The translations under genes and the position numbers were made by a program. The notes beneath the pieces are model-generated. The model worked only from the letters and a program-made list of their open reading frames with translations. It searched no databases and was not told the DNA's origin. Positions 6,875 to 15,139 of a DNA stretch of 41,518 bases are shown here, piece by piece; position 1 is the first letter of the stretch, and each line of letters starts with the position of its first letter. Source of the stretch: Planctomycetota bacterium (lineage in GTDB: Bacteria > Planctomycetota > UBA1135 > GCA-002686595); contig JAPKBR010000030.1 of NCBI GenBank assembly GCA_028823345.1, positions 1-41,518 on the forward strand, read 5' to 3'.

Positions 6875-8343
6875 AATTCCGCAGTCCCGGCCAGCACAAG
6901 ACCTTCGGGTCCATGGACAAACATGTGCGGGAACTCGCGGATGCGCTCGGTGAGGAACTTTCGCTGGAAGAGGCCCTAGAGGGCACCTCTGGGCCCTTTG
7001 CAGCCCCCCTCAGCCTGCAAGGTCGCACCCTCAGCAACCGCTTTGCGATGCACCCCATGGAGGGCTGGGACGGCACCACCGACGGCAGACCCAGTGAGCT
7101 GACCCTTCGGCGCTGGAGAGCATTTGGGCGCAGCGGAGCGGCCATGATTTGGGGAGGCGAAGCATTCGCGGTCACCCCCGAGGGTCGTGCCAACCCAAGA
7201 CAGTTGGCCCTGGTAAATGAAGAGAACACCAAGGAAGATTTGGCGCTCTTGATCGGTGCAATCCGCGAAGGTCGCGTTGAATCTGGGCTCGCCCCTAAAG
7301 ACGCTTTTATCGGCCTGCAAATGACCCATTCGGGACGACATGCTCGGCCCCATGGAACCCCGCAACCGATCATCGCCGCCCATGCGACTTGGCTTGATGA
7401 ACACACTAAGGTTTCTGCCGATCATCCACTCATCGGTGACGATGAACTCCAGGCCTTAACCCGGTCCTATGTACATCTCGCACAACTTGCCCAGCAGGCG
7501 GGGTTTGATTTCGTCGATGTGAAGGCCTGCCATGGGTACTTGATTCACGAGTTGCTGGGAGCTCGTTCGCGCCCCGGCCCCTATGGCGGTAACTACGCCG
7601 GACGGACGCGATTCCTACTGGAGACCATCACCGCAATCCAGGACGCGTGCCCCGGCTTGGGTGTCGGCGTACGCCTCTGCGCTGGGGATGTGTTTCCCCA
7701 TAGGGTTGATCCCGACGGCGGGCCTGGCGTACCCCTCGATGCGACTCCGCACCTGCCTCTGAACCACGGCTGGGGAATGGACTTGCAACATCCAAGCCAA
7801 ACCAATTCTGCGGAACCAGAACAGCTCACCCGTGACCTTGTGGACCGCGGGGTATGCTTGATCAACGTGACCCTGGGCTCGCCTTATTCCTGCCCTCACT
7901 TGCAACGGCCGGCCAGAAACCCGCCGATTGATGGTTATCCGCCCCCGGAGGATCCCTTGCTGTCCGTACTACGCCAGGTGCTGATGACGCGCCGGATCAA
8001 GGCCGCTTGCCCAGGGGCGATTGTGGTTGGCACGGGTTACACCTATCTCCAGGAGTGGTTCCCGCATTTGGCCCAGGCCGAGTTACGGCGCGGGGCGGTG
8101 GACCTGGTGGGGCTCGGTAGGATGGTGCTCTCCTACCCAGAAATGCCCCTCGACCTACTTGCCAACCGGGATATTCAACAGTCCCGTATTTGCCGAACCT
8201 TCAGCGATTGCACCAATGGCCCACGCCAAGGCTTGGTGTCTGGTTGCTTTCCACTAGATTCCCATTATCGACAAAGTGAGGACGGAAAGCGTCTTCGACT
8301 ACTCAAAGGCGAACGCACTGCCGATCATCCCCGCAAACCCTAA
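6871..8343 (+). CDS. Old yellow enzyme family NADH:flavin oxidoreductase
   Basis: A 490-residue FMN-dependent TIM-barrel enzyme related to the N-terminal half of 2,4-dienoyl-CoA reductase. Seen in the sequence: NRFAMHPMEGWDG near the start, IWGGEAFAVTPEGRANPRQL, LQMTHSGRHARP (flavin/substrate site), VKACHGYLIHELLGARSRPG, and a C-terminal segment with cysteines C441-x5-C447-x11-C459 that could hold a metal or cluster. It lacks the flavodoxin/NADH domains of full DCR. The start codon overlaps the acyltransferase stop; the first conserved block begins near residue 45, so internal starts such as Met15 are possible. The context of acyltransferase, acyl-CoA ligase and lipase suggests reduction of an unsaturated acyl or enone compound. 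That is inference. Confidence 0.85.
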   Translation: MKFRSPGQHKTFGSMDKHVRELADALGEELSLEEALEGTSGPFAAPLSLQGRTLSNRFAMHPMEGWDGTTDGRPSELTLRRWRAFGRSGAAMIWGGEAFAVTPEGRANPRQLALVNEENTKEDLALLIGAIREGRVESGLAPKDAFIGLQMTHSGRHARPHGTPQPIIAAHATWLDEHTKVSADHPLIGDDELQALTRSYVHLAQLAQQAGFDFVDVKACHGYLIHELLGARSRPGPYGGNYAGRTRFLLETITAIQDACPGLGVGVRLCAGDVFPHRVDPDGGPGVPLDATPHLPLNHGWGMDLQHPSQTNSAEPEQLTRDLVDRGVCLINVTLGSPYSCPHLQRPARNPPIDGYPPPEDPLLSVLRQVLMTRRIKAACPGAIVVGTGYTYLQEWFPHLAQAELRRGAVDLVGLGRMVLSYPEMPLDLLANRDIQQSRICRTFSDCTNGPRQGLVSGCFPLDSHYRQSEDGKRLRLLKGERTADHPRKP

Positions 8344-8360
8344 CCACCCACCACGAGCCC

Positions 8361-9113
8361 ATGTACCGTATTGCCGCCACCCTTCTCGCCCTCTCCCTTT
8401 TAGCCTGTGCCTCCCCCACCTTTGATGCGGGCGTGCACTACGGCGAGTACTCCATCGACGGCGGCCTCGGATTTGGATCCGGTGGAGTCAACGGCACCAC
8501 GCCCCTAAACCGCATTGGCCTCGGGGACGACAGCCCCGTAGGCGTCTCGGCCACGGTGGGGCTCGGCAATACAATGCTGTTGTTTTCCGCCACCACGCCG
8601 TCCTTTAAGGGTAGAGGCACTCTCGATGCTGACATCGACGTCGGCGGCATCACGATCAATCAGGGGGCCGATGTATACTCCAAACTGAATGTAGGCATGT
8701 ACCAAGGACTGTTGCTCTTTGAGATCATTCCCGGTTCAACCGTCGACTTGGCCGTCGGCCTTGGGATTAATCTGCTCCACCTAACCGGCAGCTTCACTGA
8801 TAACGCGGCCCAAACCAAAGTCTCGCTCGATCAAGCAGTGCCGATCCCTGTACTCGCCGCACGCACTGGCGTTGAAGTGGGCCCGGTTGGCCTTTCGGCC
8901 CTGGTCACCTGGATAGGCGTCTCCTATGACGGCAGCGACCTCAGTGCCCTAGACCTGGACCTGCGAGCCGAAATGGAGGTCTATGGCCCAATGATCGGCT
9001 ATGCGGGGTACCGCAACACATCCCTCGACATCTACTACCAGGACGGCTCTGATTTCGGTGACTTCGACTTTGATATCAGCGGGATCTACATTGGCGTTGG
9101 GGTTTCCTTCTAG
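8361..9113 (+). CDS. Barrel-like lipoprotein of unknown function
   Basis: A 250-residue protein starting with a lipoprotein signal (LLAC, Cys16). The mature chain is rich in Gly, Asp and alternating hydrophobic residues typical of outer-membrane strands (VGVSATVGLGNTMLLF, VGPVGLSALVTWIGVSY, GISGIYIGVGVSF-like end finishing in Phe). It follows the old-yellow-enzyme gene by 17 bases on the same strand, probably in the same transcript. It is similar in size and style to the barrel lipoprotein at 510-1235, although I see no close sequence identity. No specific family is recognised. Confidence 0.65.
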   Translation: MYRIAATLLALSLLACASPTFDAGVHYGEYSIDGGLGFGSGGVNGTTPLNRIGLGDDSPVGVSATVGLGNTMLLFSATTPSFKGRGTLDADIDVGGITINQGADVYSKLNVGMYQGLLLFEIIPGSTVDLAVGLGINLLHLTGSFTDNAAQTKVSLDQAVPIPVLAARTGVEVGPVGLSALVTWIGVSYDGSDLSALDLDLRAEMEVYGPMIGYAGYRNTSLDIYYQDGSDFGDFDFDISGIYIGVGVSF

Positions 9114-9215
9114 GCGCCAAGGACCTAGGCCCGTCTCAAAAAGGAATACACCGGTATCAGCTTGGGGATCGGAAACTGATCTATCCAACAGGGCTCCCCT
9201 ACTCAAGCACATCGC

Positions 9216-10952
9216 CTAACGCCGCAAGGTCGCGAGCACCGCGAGTGCCATGGCCGCCAAACCGGCTAAGCCCCATGGGCCGAGCTTCATGTGCACCGTC
9301 CAAGCACTGGCGAAGGTCGCAACCGCAGCGGTGGGAATCAATAGGCTATTCCAGATCAAACGAGTGCGGCCCCTTGGAACATCCTTGCCCAGGACCTTGG
9401 AGCTGTTCATCAGGAGCACGAAACTCCAATAGGCCAGGGGCAGAAGGATCATCCCAAAGTTGGAAGTGGGCACCGCCAGCCACGCGCGCGCCTTGCCGGT
9501 CCACACAAAAGGTCCCAGGGCTCCGAGACCCGCAACGAGCGTTCCCCAGCGGAATGCAACGCCCCCTGCCCGTTGTCGGAATGCGGTTGCAAAGGCCAAT
9601 CCGCTAATCAACATCAACACGATGATGGTGGAAACAGCCATGGCTAGGACACCGAGGCCAAACACGAGGTGTGCTGTGGTGGATCCGGTCAGAGGTTCCA
9701 GGGCCCGGGCCAGCGCAAACGTGTCACGCTTCTCCAACATGGATGCTAGACGCCGATCGGGCTCCGGGACCAAGTTCATGGCTAGGCCTACGCGCGCTTC
9801 GAGCTCTTCGCGGGTCAATCCTGCCCGGGCGCTGCTCCCCACACTGTGCTGTTCGTACTGGACTGAATCCGCCCCAAATCCCTCCAGAATCGCATTGTCC
9901 AAGCGATCGAGATAGCCGCCGCGCCCCGCCGCCACGCTGACATCCGAGACTAATTCCTGATCCACGCGGGCATGAAACCTATCTGCCGAAGCCACAACGA
10001 TGCAGCCGGTGGCAAAGACGAAAGGGATCAGCAGTCCGGTGGCGAGATCAAAGACCGCAAGATCTCGGAACGAACGGTTCCAGCCCCGGCGGAGCAGGGA
10101 CGAAGGCATCAGGAAAGTCATGTTGATCCCCACAGCAGTGGCAGCCGCAGCGATCAAGACCTCTTGCTGTTGGCGCACAATGATGCTGGACCATAGGTCG
10201 GGGAATTTCGCGCTCGCGAGTTCGACGGCGTAGCCCGGAGCCGGTTGGGTCAGGAGGTCCAAGTTCGGGATGAAACCCGCGAACACTTGCGACAGGGTCA
10301 TGCCATCACTGCGCGACAGCAAAATCCAGGTAACTCCGAAGAAGGCGATTACAATCAATCCAACCAACGCCCGCAAGCCGAGCTCCACCATACGCACCCC
10401 GCGTCCACCGCGCCCATAGGCCCAGACCACAACCAAGGCGATGCTCAAGACCGCCAAGCATGTGATCACGGTCAAGGTGTCGCCCTTCATGCCGGGCAAC
10501 AGGTTTTGCTCCACTGCGGCAGTTGCAAGGGAGAACTGAGGCAAGGCCCAAACCACATTGGCCAACATCACCGCACCGAGCCACCCCCAAGCCAAGACCG
10601 GGCTGACCCGATCCTTCAGTAAGTGAAAGGGGTTCTCGCCCGTGGTCAGAGTGATCCACGAAATCGCCCCAAGGGCGATCACCCCGAGTGCCATGGCGAA
10701 CACCTGCACCCAAAGGAAGTGAACGCCTGTCAGCACGCCCAGGTAGAGCGCCGCCGCCAAAGATCCACCGCCGAGGGTGATGGCGCTCTGCAACCAGCCA
10801 GGCCCCGAAAGACGCAAGAACACCCCGATTAAGGGGAGGCGTCCACGGCTGCGGGCTTCGTTCAGCAGCGCTTCTTCACGCGCAACACTCTTGGGACTGC
10901 CGGCATCGGCAGGATTCTGTTGGGATCGATTCGTCATGGGAGGAGCGTTCAT
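9216..10952 (-). CDS. Nramp-like membrane transporter, divergent
   Basis: A 578-residue integral membrane protein with about 11 hydrophobic segments. The opening SGPGWLQSAITLGGGSLAAA (about 49-68) sits where Nramp transporters have the TM1 block ending in Asp-Pro-Gly-Asn, and GINMTFLMPSSLLRRG (about 275-290) where they have the TM6 Met-Pro-His. Here the metal-ligand residues are Leu/Gly/Gly and Pro/Ser/Ser, so canonical Mn/Fe coordination is not supported. A hydrophilic insert of about 100 residues (323-425) is absent from ordinary Nramp proteins, which are 400-450 residues long. GGGAG lies 8 bases before the ATG. The gene is divergent from the DUF993 gene with only 19 bases between start codons. 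Transported substrate is unknown; fold-level assignment is from motif layout. Confidence 0.65.
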   Translation of the reverse strand: MNAPPMTNRSQQNPADAGSPKSVAREEALLNEARSRGRLPLIGVFLRLSGPGWLQSAITLGGGSLAAALYLGVLTGVHFLWVQVFAMALGVIALGAISWITLTTGENPFHLLKDRVSPVLAWGWLGAVMLANVVWALPQFSLATAAVEQNLLPGMKGDTLTVITCLAVLSIALVVVWAYGRGGRGVRMVELGLRALVGLIVIAFFGVTWILLSRSDGMTLSQVFAGFIPNLDLLTQPAPGYAVELASAKFPDLWSSIIVRQQQEVLIAAAATAVGINMTFLMPSSLLRRGWNRSFRDLAVFDLATGLLIPFVFATGCIVVASADRFHARVDQELVSDVSVAAGRGGYLDRLDNAILEGFGADSVQYEQHSVGSSARAGLTREELEARVGLAMNLVPEPDRRLASMLEKRDTFALARALEPLTGSTTAHLVFGLGVLAMAVSTIIVLMLISGLAFATAFRQRAGGVAFRWGTLVAGLGALGPFVWTGKARAWLAVPTSNFGMILLPLAYWSFVLLMNSSKVLGKDVPRGRTRLIWNSLLIPTAAVATFASAWTVHMKLGPWGLAGLAAMALAVLATLRR

Positions 10953-10971
10953 CCTATCCTCTCCCTAGACG

Positions 10972-12087
10972 ATGAGCCCCAATCCCTCTGACCCCCCGCC
11001 CTCACCCAGGGACCCACTCGCTGACTTTGGCCTGCCAGCGGGCCACGCGCCCCCCGCACGTATTGCCCTAGCCGCAGTCCATGTGGCCATGGCCGAGAGC
11101 TACCAAGGGGTGGATGACCCACGCGCCGACCCCGTCCCACACATTGATTGGGGCCAAACCAGGGCCCTGAGGCGCCAGCTTGATGCCCAGGGTTTCGGAG
11201 TGGCAGAGGCCATGGACACGGCCCAACGCTATGGGTTGGGCTGGCCTGTGGCCGAGCGCTTGATTGAGGAGACCGGCCAGCTCAACTTGTCCAACGGCTT
11301 TGTGGCAGGCGCCGGCGTAGATCACCTTTCCAGCCCCAAGTCCGTGGCCGAGATAGCCGAGGCTTGGACTTTTCAATGTGAACGCATCCAAGCCGCGGGG
11401 GGTGTGCCCGTATTGCTCTGCGTGCCAGAGCTCTTGCACCTCGCCAAGAACGAGGACGAGTTTGTGCACGCCTATGCCGAGGTGATCGGTGCCCACACCG
11501 GCCCGCTCCTGATTCACTGGCTGGGCGCTGCCTTCCACCCGGGCCTCGCCGACTATTTCCCGGGGGACAGCTTTATGCGCATCATGGCCCTCGACCCAAC
11601 CAAGGTCCTGGGCTGCAAATTGTCCCTACTCGATGCCGACTTCGAGCGCCAAACCAGACGAGCCTTGCTGGCCTCCGGGCAAATCATCCTCACCGGCGAT
11701 GACCTCAACTACCCCGACCTCATCATCGGCGAGTCCAACGAGCCCGCTGGCAAGATCGACTTTTTGGGGCGCAGCTACCCCACCGGCGACTTTTCCCACG
11801 CCCTCCTTGGAGTCTTCAACGCAATCGCCCGCCCCGCCTCCCGGGCCCTCGCTTTCCTCGCCAGCGGCGACCCCGCCACCGCCCACAAAATCCTGAAGAC
11901 CACCGAACCCCTGGCCCGGCTCCTTTTCGAGCCCCCCACAACAAACTACAAAGCCGGCATTGCCTACCTCGCTTACCTCCAGGGGCGTCAATCGAACCCC
12001 ATGCTCCCCTTCCACGCGGAACAATTAAGGTCACCAGAACACCGTAACCTGATTGCCCAAGCCGCCGCCCAATGTGGATGTGGTTGA
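10972..12087 (+). CDS. DUF993 family, DapA-like TIM-barrel protein
   Basis: A 371-residue cytoplasmic protein. The blocks RIALAAVHV, DWGQTRALRRQLDAQGFGVAEAMDTAQR, GVPVLLCVPEL, IHWLGAAFHPGLADYFPGDSF and LGCKLSLLD are those of DUF993, annotated as dihydrodipicolinate synthase-like. Class I DapA-type enzymes cleave or form 2-keto acids through a lysine Schiff base; GCKLSLLD is a candidate site for that lysine, which I cannot prove. The first 26 residues are Pro-rich and probably not conserved. No ribosome-binding site precedes the ATG. The next gene (DUF3500) starts 51 bases downstream. A role as a sugar-acid aldolase would suit the nearby fuconolactonase and UxaA genes, but this is speculative. 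Confidence 0.8.
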   Translation: MSPNPSDPPPSPRDPLADFGLPAGHAPPARIALAAVHVAMAESYQGVDDPRADPVPHIDWGQTRALRRQLDAQGFGVAEAMDTAQRYGLGWPVAERLIEETGQLNLSNGFVAGAGVDHLSSPKSVAEIAEAWTFQCERIQAAGGVPVLLCVPELLHLAKNEDEFVHAYAEVIGAHTGPLLIHWLGAAFHPGLADYFPGDSFMRIMALDPTKVLGCKLSLLDADFERQTRRALLASGQIILTGDDLNYPDLIIGESNEPAGKIDFLGRSYPTGDFSHALLGVFNAIARPASRALAFLASGDPATAHKILKTTEPLARLLFEPPTTNYKAGIAYLAYLQGRQSNPMLPFHAEQLRSPEHRNLIAQAAAQCGCG

Positions 12088-12138
12088 TAGGCATACTGTT
12101 GCCAGCCCCCTCCAACACCAAAGACTCCCATCAAGCCC

Positions 12139-13119
12139 ATGATCCAGCACCTACCCATCTTTGCCGCGGTCCTGCTCCTCTCCACGGCCGCTGTCACCAC
12201 GAACCCGGACCCCATGTCGCAGGCGGCAGTGCAGTTCAAGGACAGCCTGACGAAGGAACAACGCAAGGAACTCTGCCTGCCCTTCCTGGGTGACGAGCGA
12301 GCGAACTGGAGCGTGCTTCCCTATGGGGATGCGGGCGTTCGCTTCAGCACCCTCAACGAGGAGCCACGGGAAGCTCTCATGGTTTTACTCGGCACGGCCC
12401 TTTCCAAAGAGGGCCTGAGAACCGTTGGCATGGTCCGCGAATTGGAACGCATTCTTGTGGCACAAGAAGCAGCCACTGGGCGGAGCAGCAAGTTCCATGG
12501 CCCAGAGCGCTACTTTGTCACGCTTTATGGAGATCCCACTGGTCCTGATCCCTGGGGTTGGCGATTGGAAGGCCACCACCTCTCCCTCAACGTGACCCAC
12601 AAGAACGGTGCATGGACTTCTATAGCGCCCTTCTATGTGGGCAGCCAACCGGCCCATGTGCAAGAAGGGGAATACAAGGGCCTGCGTTTGGTTGGTCCCG
12701 AGGACGACTTGGCCCGTGACCTGTACAAAAGCCTGAGCGCGAAACAACAGGCCAGAGCCACGCTTTCTGGATCTCAACCCGGCAACGTGGTCATGCTTCC
12801 AAAACGCAAGACCATTGACGACCGAGGCGGCATCCCCTGGGCTGAGCTCCATGAGGATCAAAGGAAGACCCTGACCGCCATTGTCGATCTGTGGATCGGG
12901 CGGCGCAGCGACTCCCTCGCCACCATTCGCGAAAAGCGCCTGCTCGAAACGCAACTGGAAAAACTCTCCTTTGGTTGGAGCGGGTCACCCAAACCTGACG
13001 CGGGCCACTACTGGCGCATCTTTGGCGCAGGCCTAACCGTAGAACACAGTGCTCCGGCAGCGGACCCCAATCATGTACACACGCTTTGGCGCGACGAGCA
13101 TGATCACTTAGGCCGGTAA
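12139..13119 (+). CDS. Secreted DUF3500 family protein
   Basis: A 326-residue protein with a signal peptide (hydrophobic residues 5-18, cleavage likely after Ala18). The mature part carries the DUF3500 signatures RYFVTLYGDPTGPDPWGWRLEGHHLSLNVT and APFYVGSQPAHV. A repeated pattern of helix (SLSAKQQARATL) and GDERANWSVLP-like strand is typical of this family of exported proteins of unknown function, found in soil and aquatic bacteria, often near hydrolases. Length fits the family. It follows the DUF993 gene by 51 bases and is probably cotranscribed. It converges with the esterase fusion at 13151 with only 31 bases between. No enzymatic residues can be assigned. Confidence 0.82.
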   Translation: MIQHLPIFAAVLLLSTAAVTTNPDPMSQAAVQFKDSLTKEQRKELCLPFLGDERANWSVLPYGDAGVRFSTLNEEPREALMVLLGTALSKEGLRTVGMVRELERILVAQEAATGRSSKFHGPERYFVTLYGDPTGPDPWGWRLEGHHLSLNVTHKNGAWTSIAPFYVGSQPAHVQEGEYKGLRLVGPEDDLARDLYKSLSAKQQARATLSGSQPGNVVMLPKRKTIDDRGGIPWAELHEDQRKTLTAIVDLWIGRRSDSLATIREKRLLETQLEKLSFGWSGSPKPDAGHYWRIFGAGLTVEHSAPAADPNHVHTLWRDEHDHLGR

Positions 13120-13150
13120 CCCGGCAGGCTGTTCGCTGTTGAACACTCCA

Positions 13151-15139
13151 TCACCGGTTGACCACGAAGCGCACGATGCGACAGGCACGGCCCTTACTCT
13201 TGGGGTTTTTCTCTGACGCGATCCGGATCTCGAGTTGGTGTGCTTCTCCGTCTAGGTCCGTGCCCAAGAGGTACACCCAGGGAAGGTGCAGTCCGGCACT
13301 CCACCGGGTGAAGAGGTCGGTGGATTCCCAAGGCCCCTGATCGATCCGGTGTTCCAGTACCCCCGCATCGGGACCGGCCGCGACCCAAAGACCCACTGCG
13401 CGTCCCTTGAAGTCCAAGGCTAACCGGGCCCCCGCTTCGGTTCCCACCAACATGGGCACGTTGACAAACCCGGCGCGCACGCCGCCTCCGATCCCATCAG
13501 CTCGGGGATCACATGAGCTCGCCTGATCAAAGCCCTTCAGGACCCGTGCCTGGTCTAAAGCAACGATCATCGCGCGATCGTAGCTTTGATCGTCCATGGG
13601 TTTGGGCAGGACGTGAGCTGTAATCTTGGACTCAGAGTTCAAGGGTTCATCCCAAGCCTCGGATAGGAGCCGCCGAATACTGGCCGCATACAAGCGATGC
13701 CCGAACGGTGCTGGGTGCAAGTTTTTGAAATCATCGCTCCAGGTGAACTGCCCCCCATCAATGCGTTCCGTGACCTCAAGAGCCAGATGAATCGTCGAGA
13801 CACCATAGTGATCCGCAACCAACTCGTGTCGCTGGACGACCTCTGGCACTTGGCCCGCGCGATAAGTCCTCATCTTGCCCGGGTCCACAAAATGCATCAC
13901 GATGCAGTCCATGGCCGAGTTGTTCAGCGCGGCCTGGCGCAAGACGCCTTCCATGCCACGGATCATCTCTTGGGGAGAGCGTCCATTCGTCGAGTCATTG
14001 ACCCCTGCCTCCTGGAAAAGGAGGTCGACCCTGCCTAGCCCAAGGACCTCGCTCCCTAAGCGAAAGGCCCCGGGCGTGCTGCCCATGGAGGGAAGGCCCG
14101 CGTCGATGAACTCAAAGTCCGTCTTGGGGAATCGCGATCGCAAATACTGACAGACTTCTGCCTGCCAGGCCCCGTTGGATGTGATTGATCCACCTAAGAA
14201 CGCCACGCGCCCTTTGAGTTCTTGCTCAAAGCGGATGCGGCAGTTGGCCAGCCCCCCGCGCAGGGCCCCATACCCAGTCGGTGTTGGCGTACCACTGGAG
14301 TGACGCTCGATAAAGTCGGCCGCGCGCAAGGGATTCGGATGGGTGAAGTGATGGCCGTTGGATGCTTGTGTGCCTTCAGCCACATTCAAGATGCGGATGT
14401 CCCCTCCCAACTGCCGAAAGCGAGTAGCCAGCACGTCCGTGTTTTCAGCAGGCGGAACCACCACATCGTTGCGGCTAACAACCGTCATCAACGGGATGTG
14501 GGCCCCTGCAATCGGCGCCATCAGATCGATCGGGTTGTGGGTGTATTCCAAAGCCTGGGCATGGGTCATACCAAACTCCTTTAACAACCCCTGCCAGGTG
14601 GCCGGATGCCCGAGGCCCCGGCCAACCCCCAAGGGCCAACTGCGAATGTCACACACCGGCGTGTCCGCATAAATACAAGAGACGCGCTCGGGATGAAGCG
14701 CCGCCCAACGGTAGACAAAGAGTCCTCCACGACTGACACCCTCCAAAGCAGGACGCGGTGAAAGTTCATGTTCCGCAATCAAGGCCTCATAAAACCTATC
14801 CCAAAGCCCCATGGCCCGGTCGCTCCCCAACATACCGCCCGTATCTAGGTAAGCAATGTGATGGCCGCGCTCCACAAGCAGCTGGTCCACCCCAGTGTGA
14901 TACCCCGGAAAACGCGCGCGCCAAACCCAAGGTCGCGAGGGCGCAGGATGCGCCGGCACCACCAAATGAGCCCCATGCCCCTCGAAGGTAAAATGCAACT
15001 GCCTATGCCCGTGCCACTCACCTTCACTCTGAACCTCCAACACCCCTTGACCAAACGCAAAGGGCACCAACAACAGGGCGCAAAAGACCTGAATGCGGAG
15101 GTGCTGCACTAGGAAAGAAACGCCCACTTTCGCGATCAT
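13151..15139 (-). CDS. Secreted dual hydrolase: alpha/beta hydrolase fused to SGNH esterase
   Basis: A 662-residue exported protein (hydrophobic signal about 8-31, ending FAFG). Residues about 35-280 are an alpha/beta hydrolase of the prolyl-oligopeptidase-like type, with nucleophile elbow GVSRGG (Ser136), an Asp in VVSRNDVVVPP and a His in NGHHF. Residues about 305-500 are an SGNH/GDSL esterase: FLGGSIT (Ser318), AGVND (Asn381) and LHPAPFGH (His475). Just before that His the sequence is FKNLHP, where I would expect an Asp for the catalytic dyad. The remaining 130 residues look like a beta-sandwich (ALDFKGRAVGLWVAAGPDAG). Such enzymes often remove acyl groups from polysaccharides. The ATG overlaps the stop of the DsrE gene by four bases. 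Substrate is unknown; sugar deacetylation is inferred from the adjacent sugar-acid genes. Confidence 0.85.
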   Translation of the reverse strand: MIAKVGVSFLVQHLRIQVFCALLLVPFAFGQGVLEVQSEGEWHGHRQLHFTFEGHGAHLVVPAHPAPSRPWVWRARFPGYHTGVDQLLVERGHHIAYLDTGGMLGSDRAMGLWDRFYEALIAEHELSPRPALEGVSRGGLFVYRWAALHPERVSCIYADTPVCDIRSWPLGVGRGLGHPATWQGLLKEFGMTHAQALEYTHNPIDLMAPIAGAHIPLMTVVSRNDVVVPPAENTDVLATRFRQLGGDIRILNVAEGTQASNGHHFTHPNPLRAADFIERHSSGTPTPTGYGALRGGLANCRIRFEQELKGRVAFLGGSITSNGAWQAEVCQYLRSRFPKTDFEFIDAGLPSMGSTPGAFRLGSEVLGLGRVDLLFQEAGVNDSTNGRSPQEMIRGMEGVLRQAALNNSAMDCIVMHFVDPGKMRTYRAGQVPEVVQRHELVADHYGVSTIHLALEVTERIDGGQFTWSDDFKNLHPAPFGHRLYAASIRRLLSEAWDEPLNSESKITAHVLPKPMDDQSYDRAMIVALDQARVLKGFDQASSCDPRADGIGGGVRAGFVNVPMLVGTEAGARLALDFKGRAVGLWVAAGPDAGVLEHRIDQGPWESTDLFTRWSAGLHLPWVYLLGTDLDGEAHQLEIRIASEKNPKSKGRACRIVRFVVNR

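Noticed and set aside
9114..9215. Possible bidirectional terminator between the barrel lipoprotein and Nramp-like genes
   Set aside because: Only a 5-base ATCAG/CTGAT stem with a long loop is present, too weak to call.
13151..13340. Possible terminator between the convergent DUF3500 and hydrolase genes
   Set aside because: Only 31 bases separate the stops and no stem with a T run was found.
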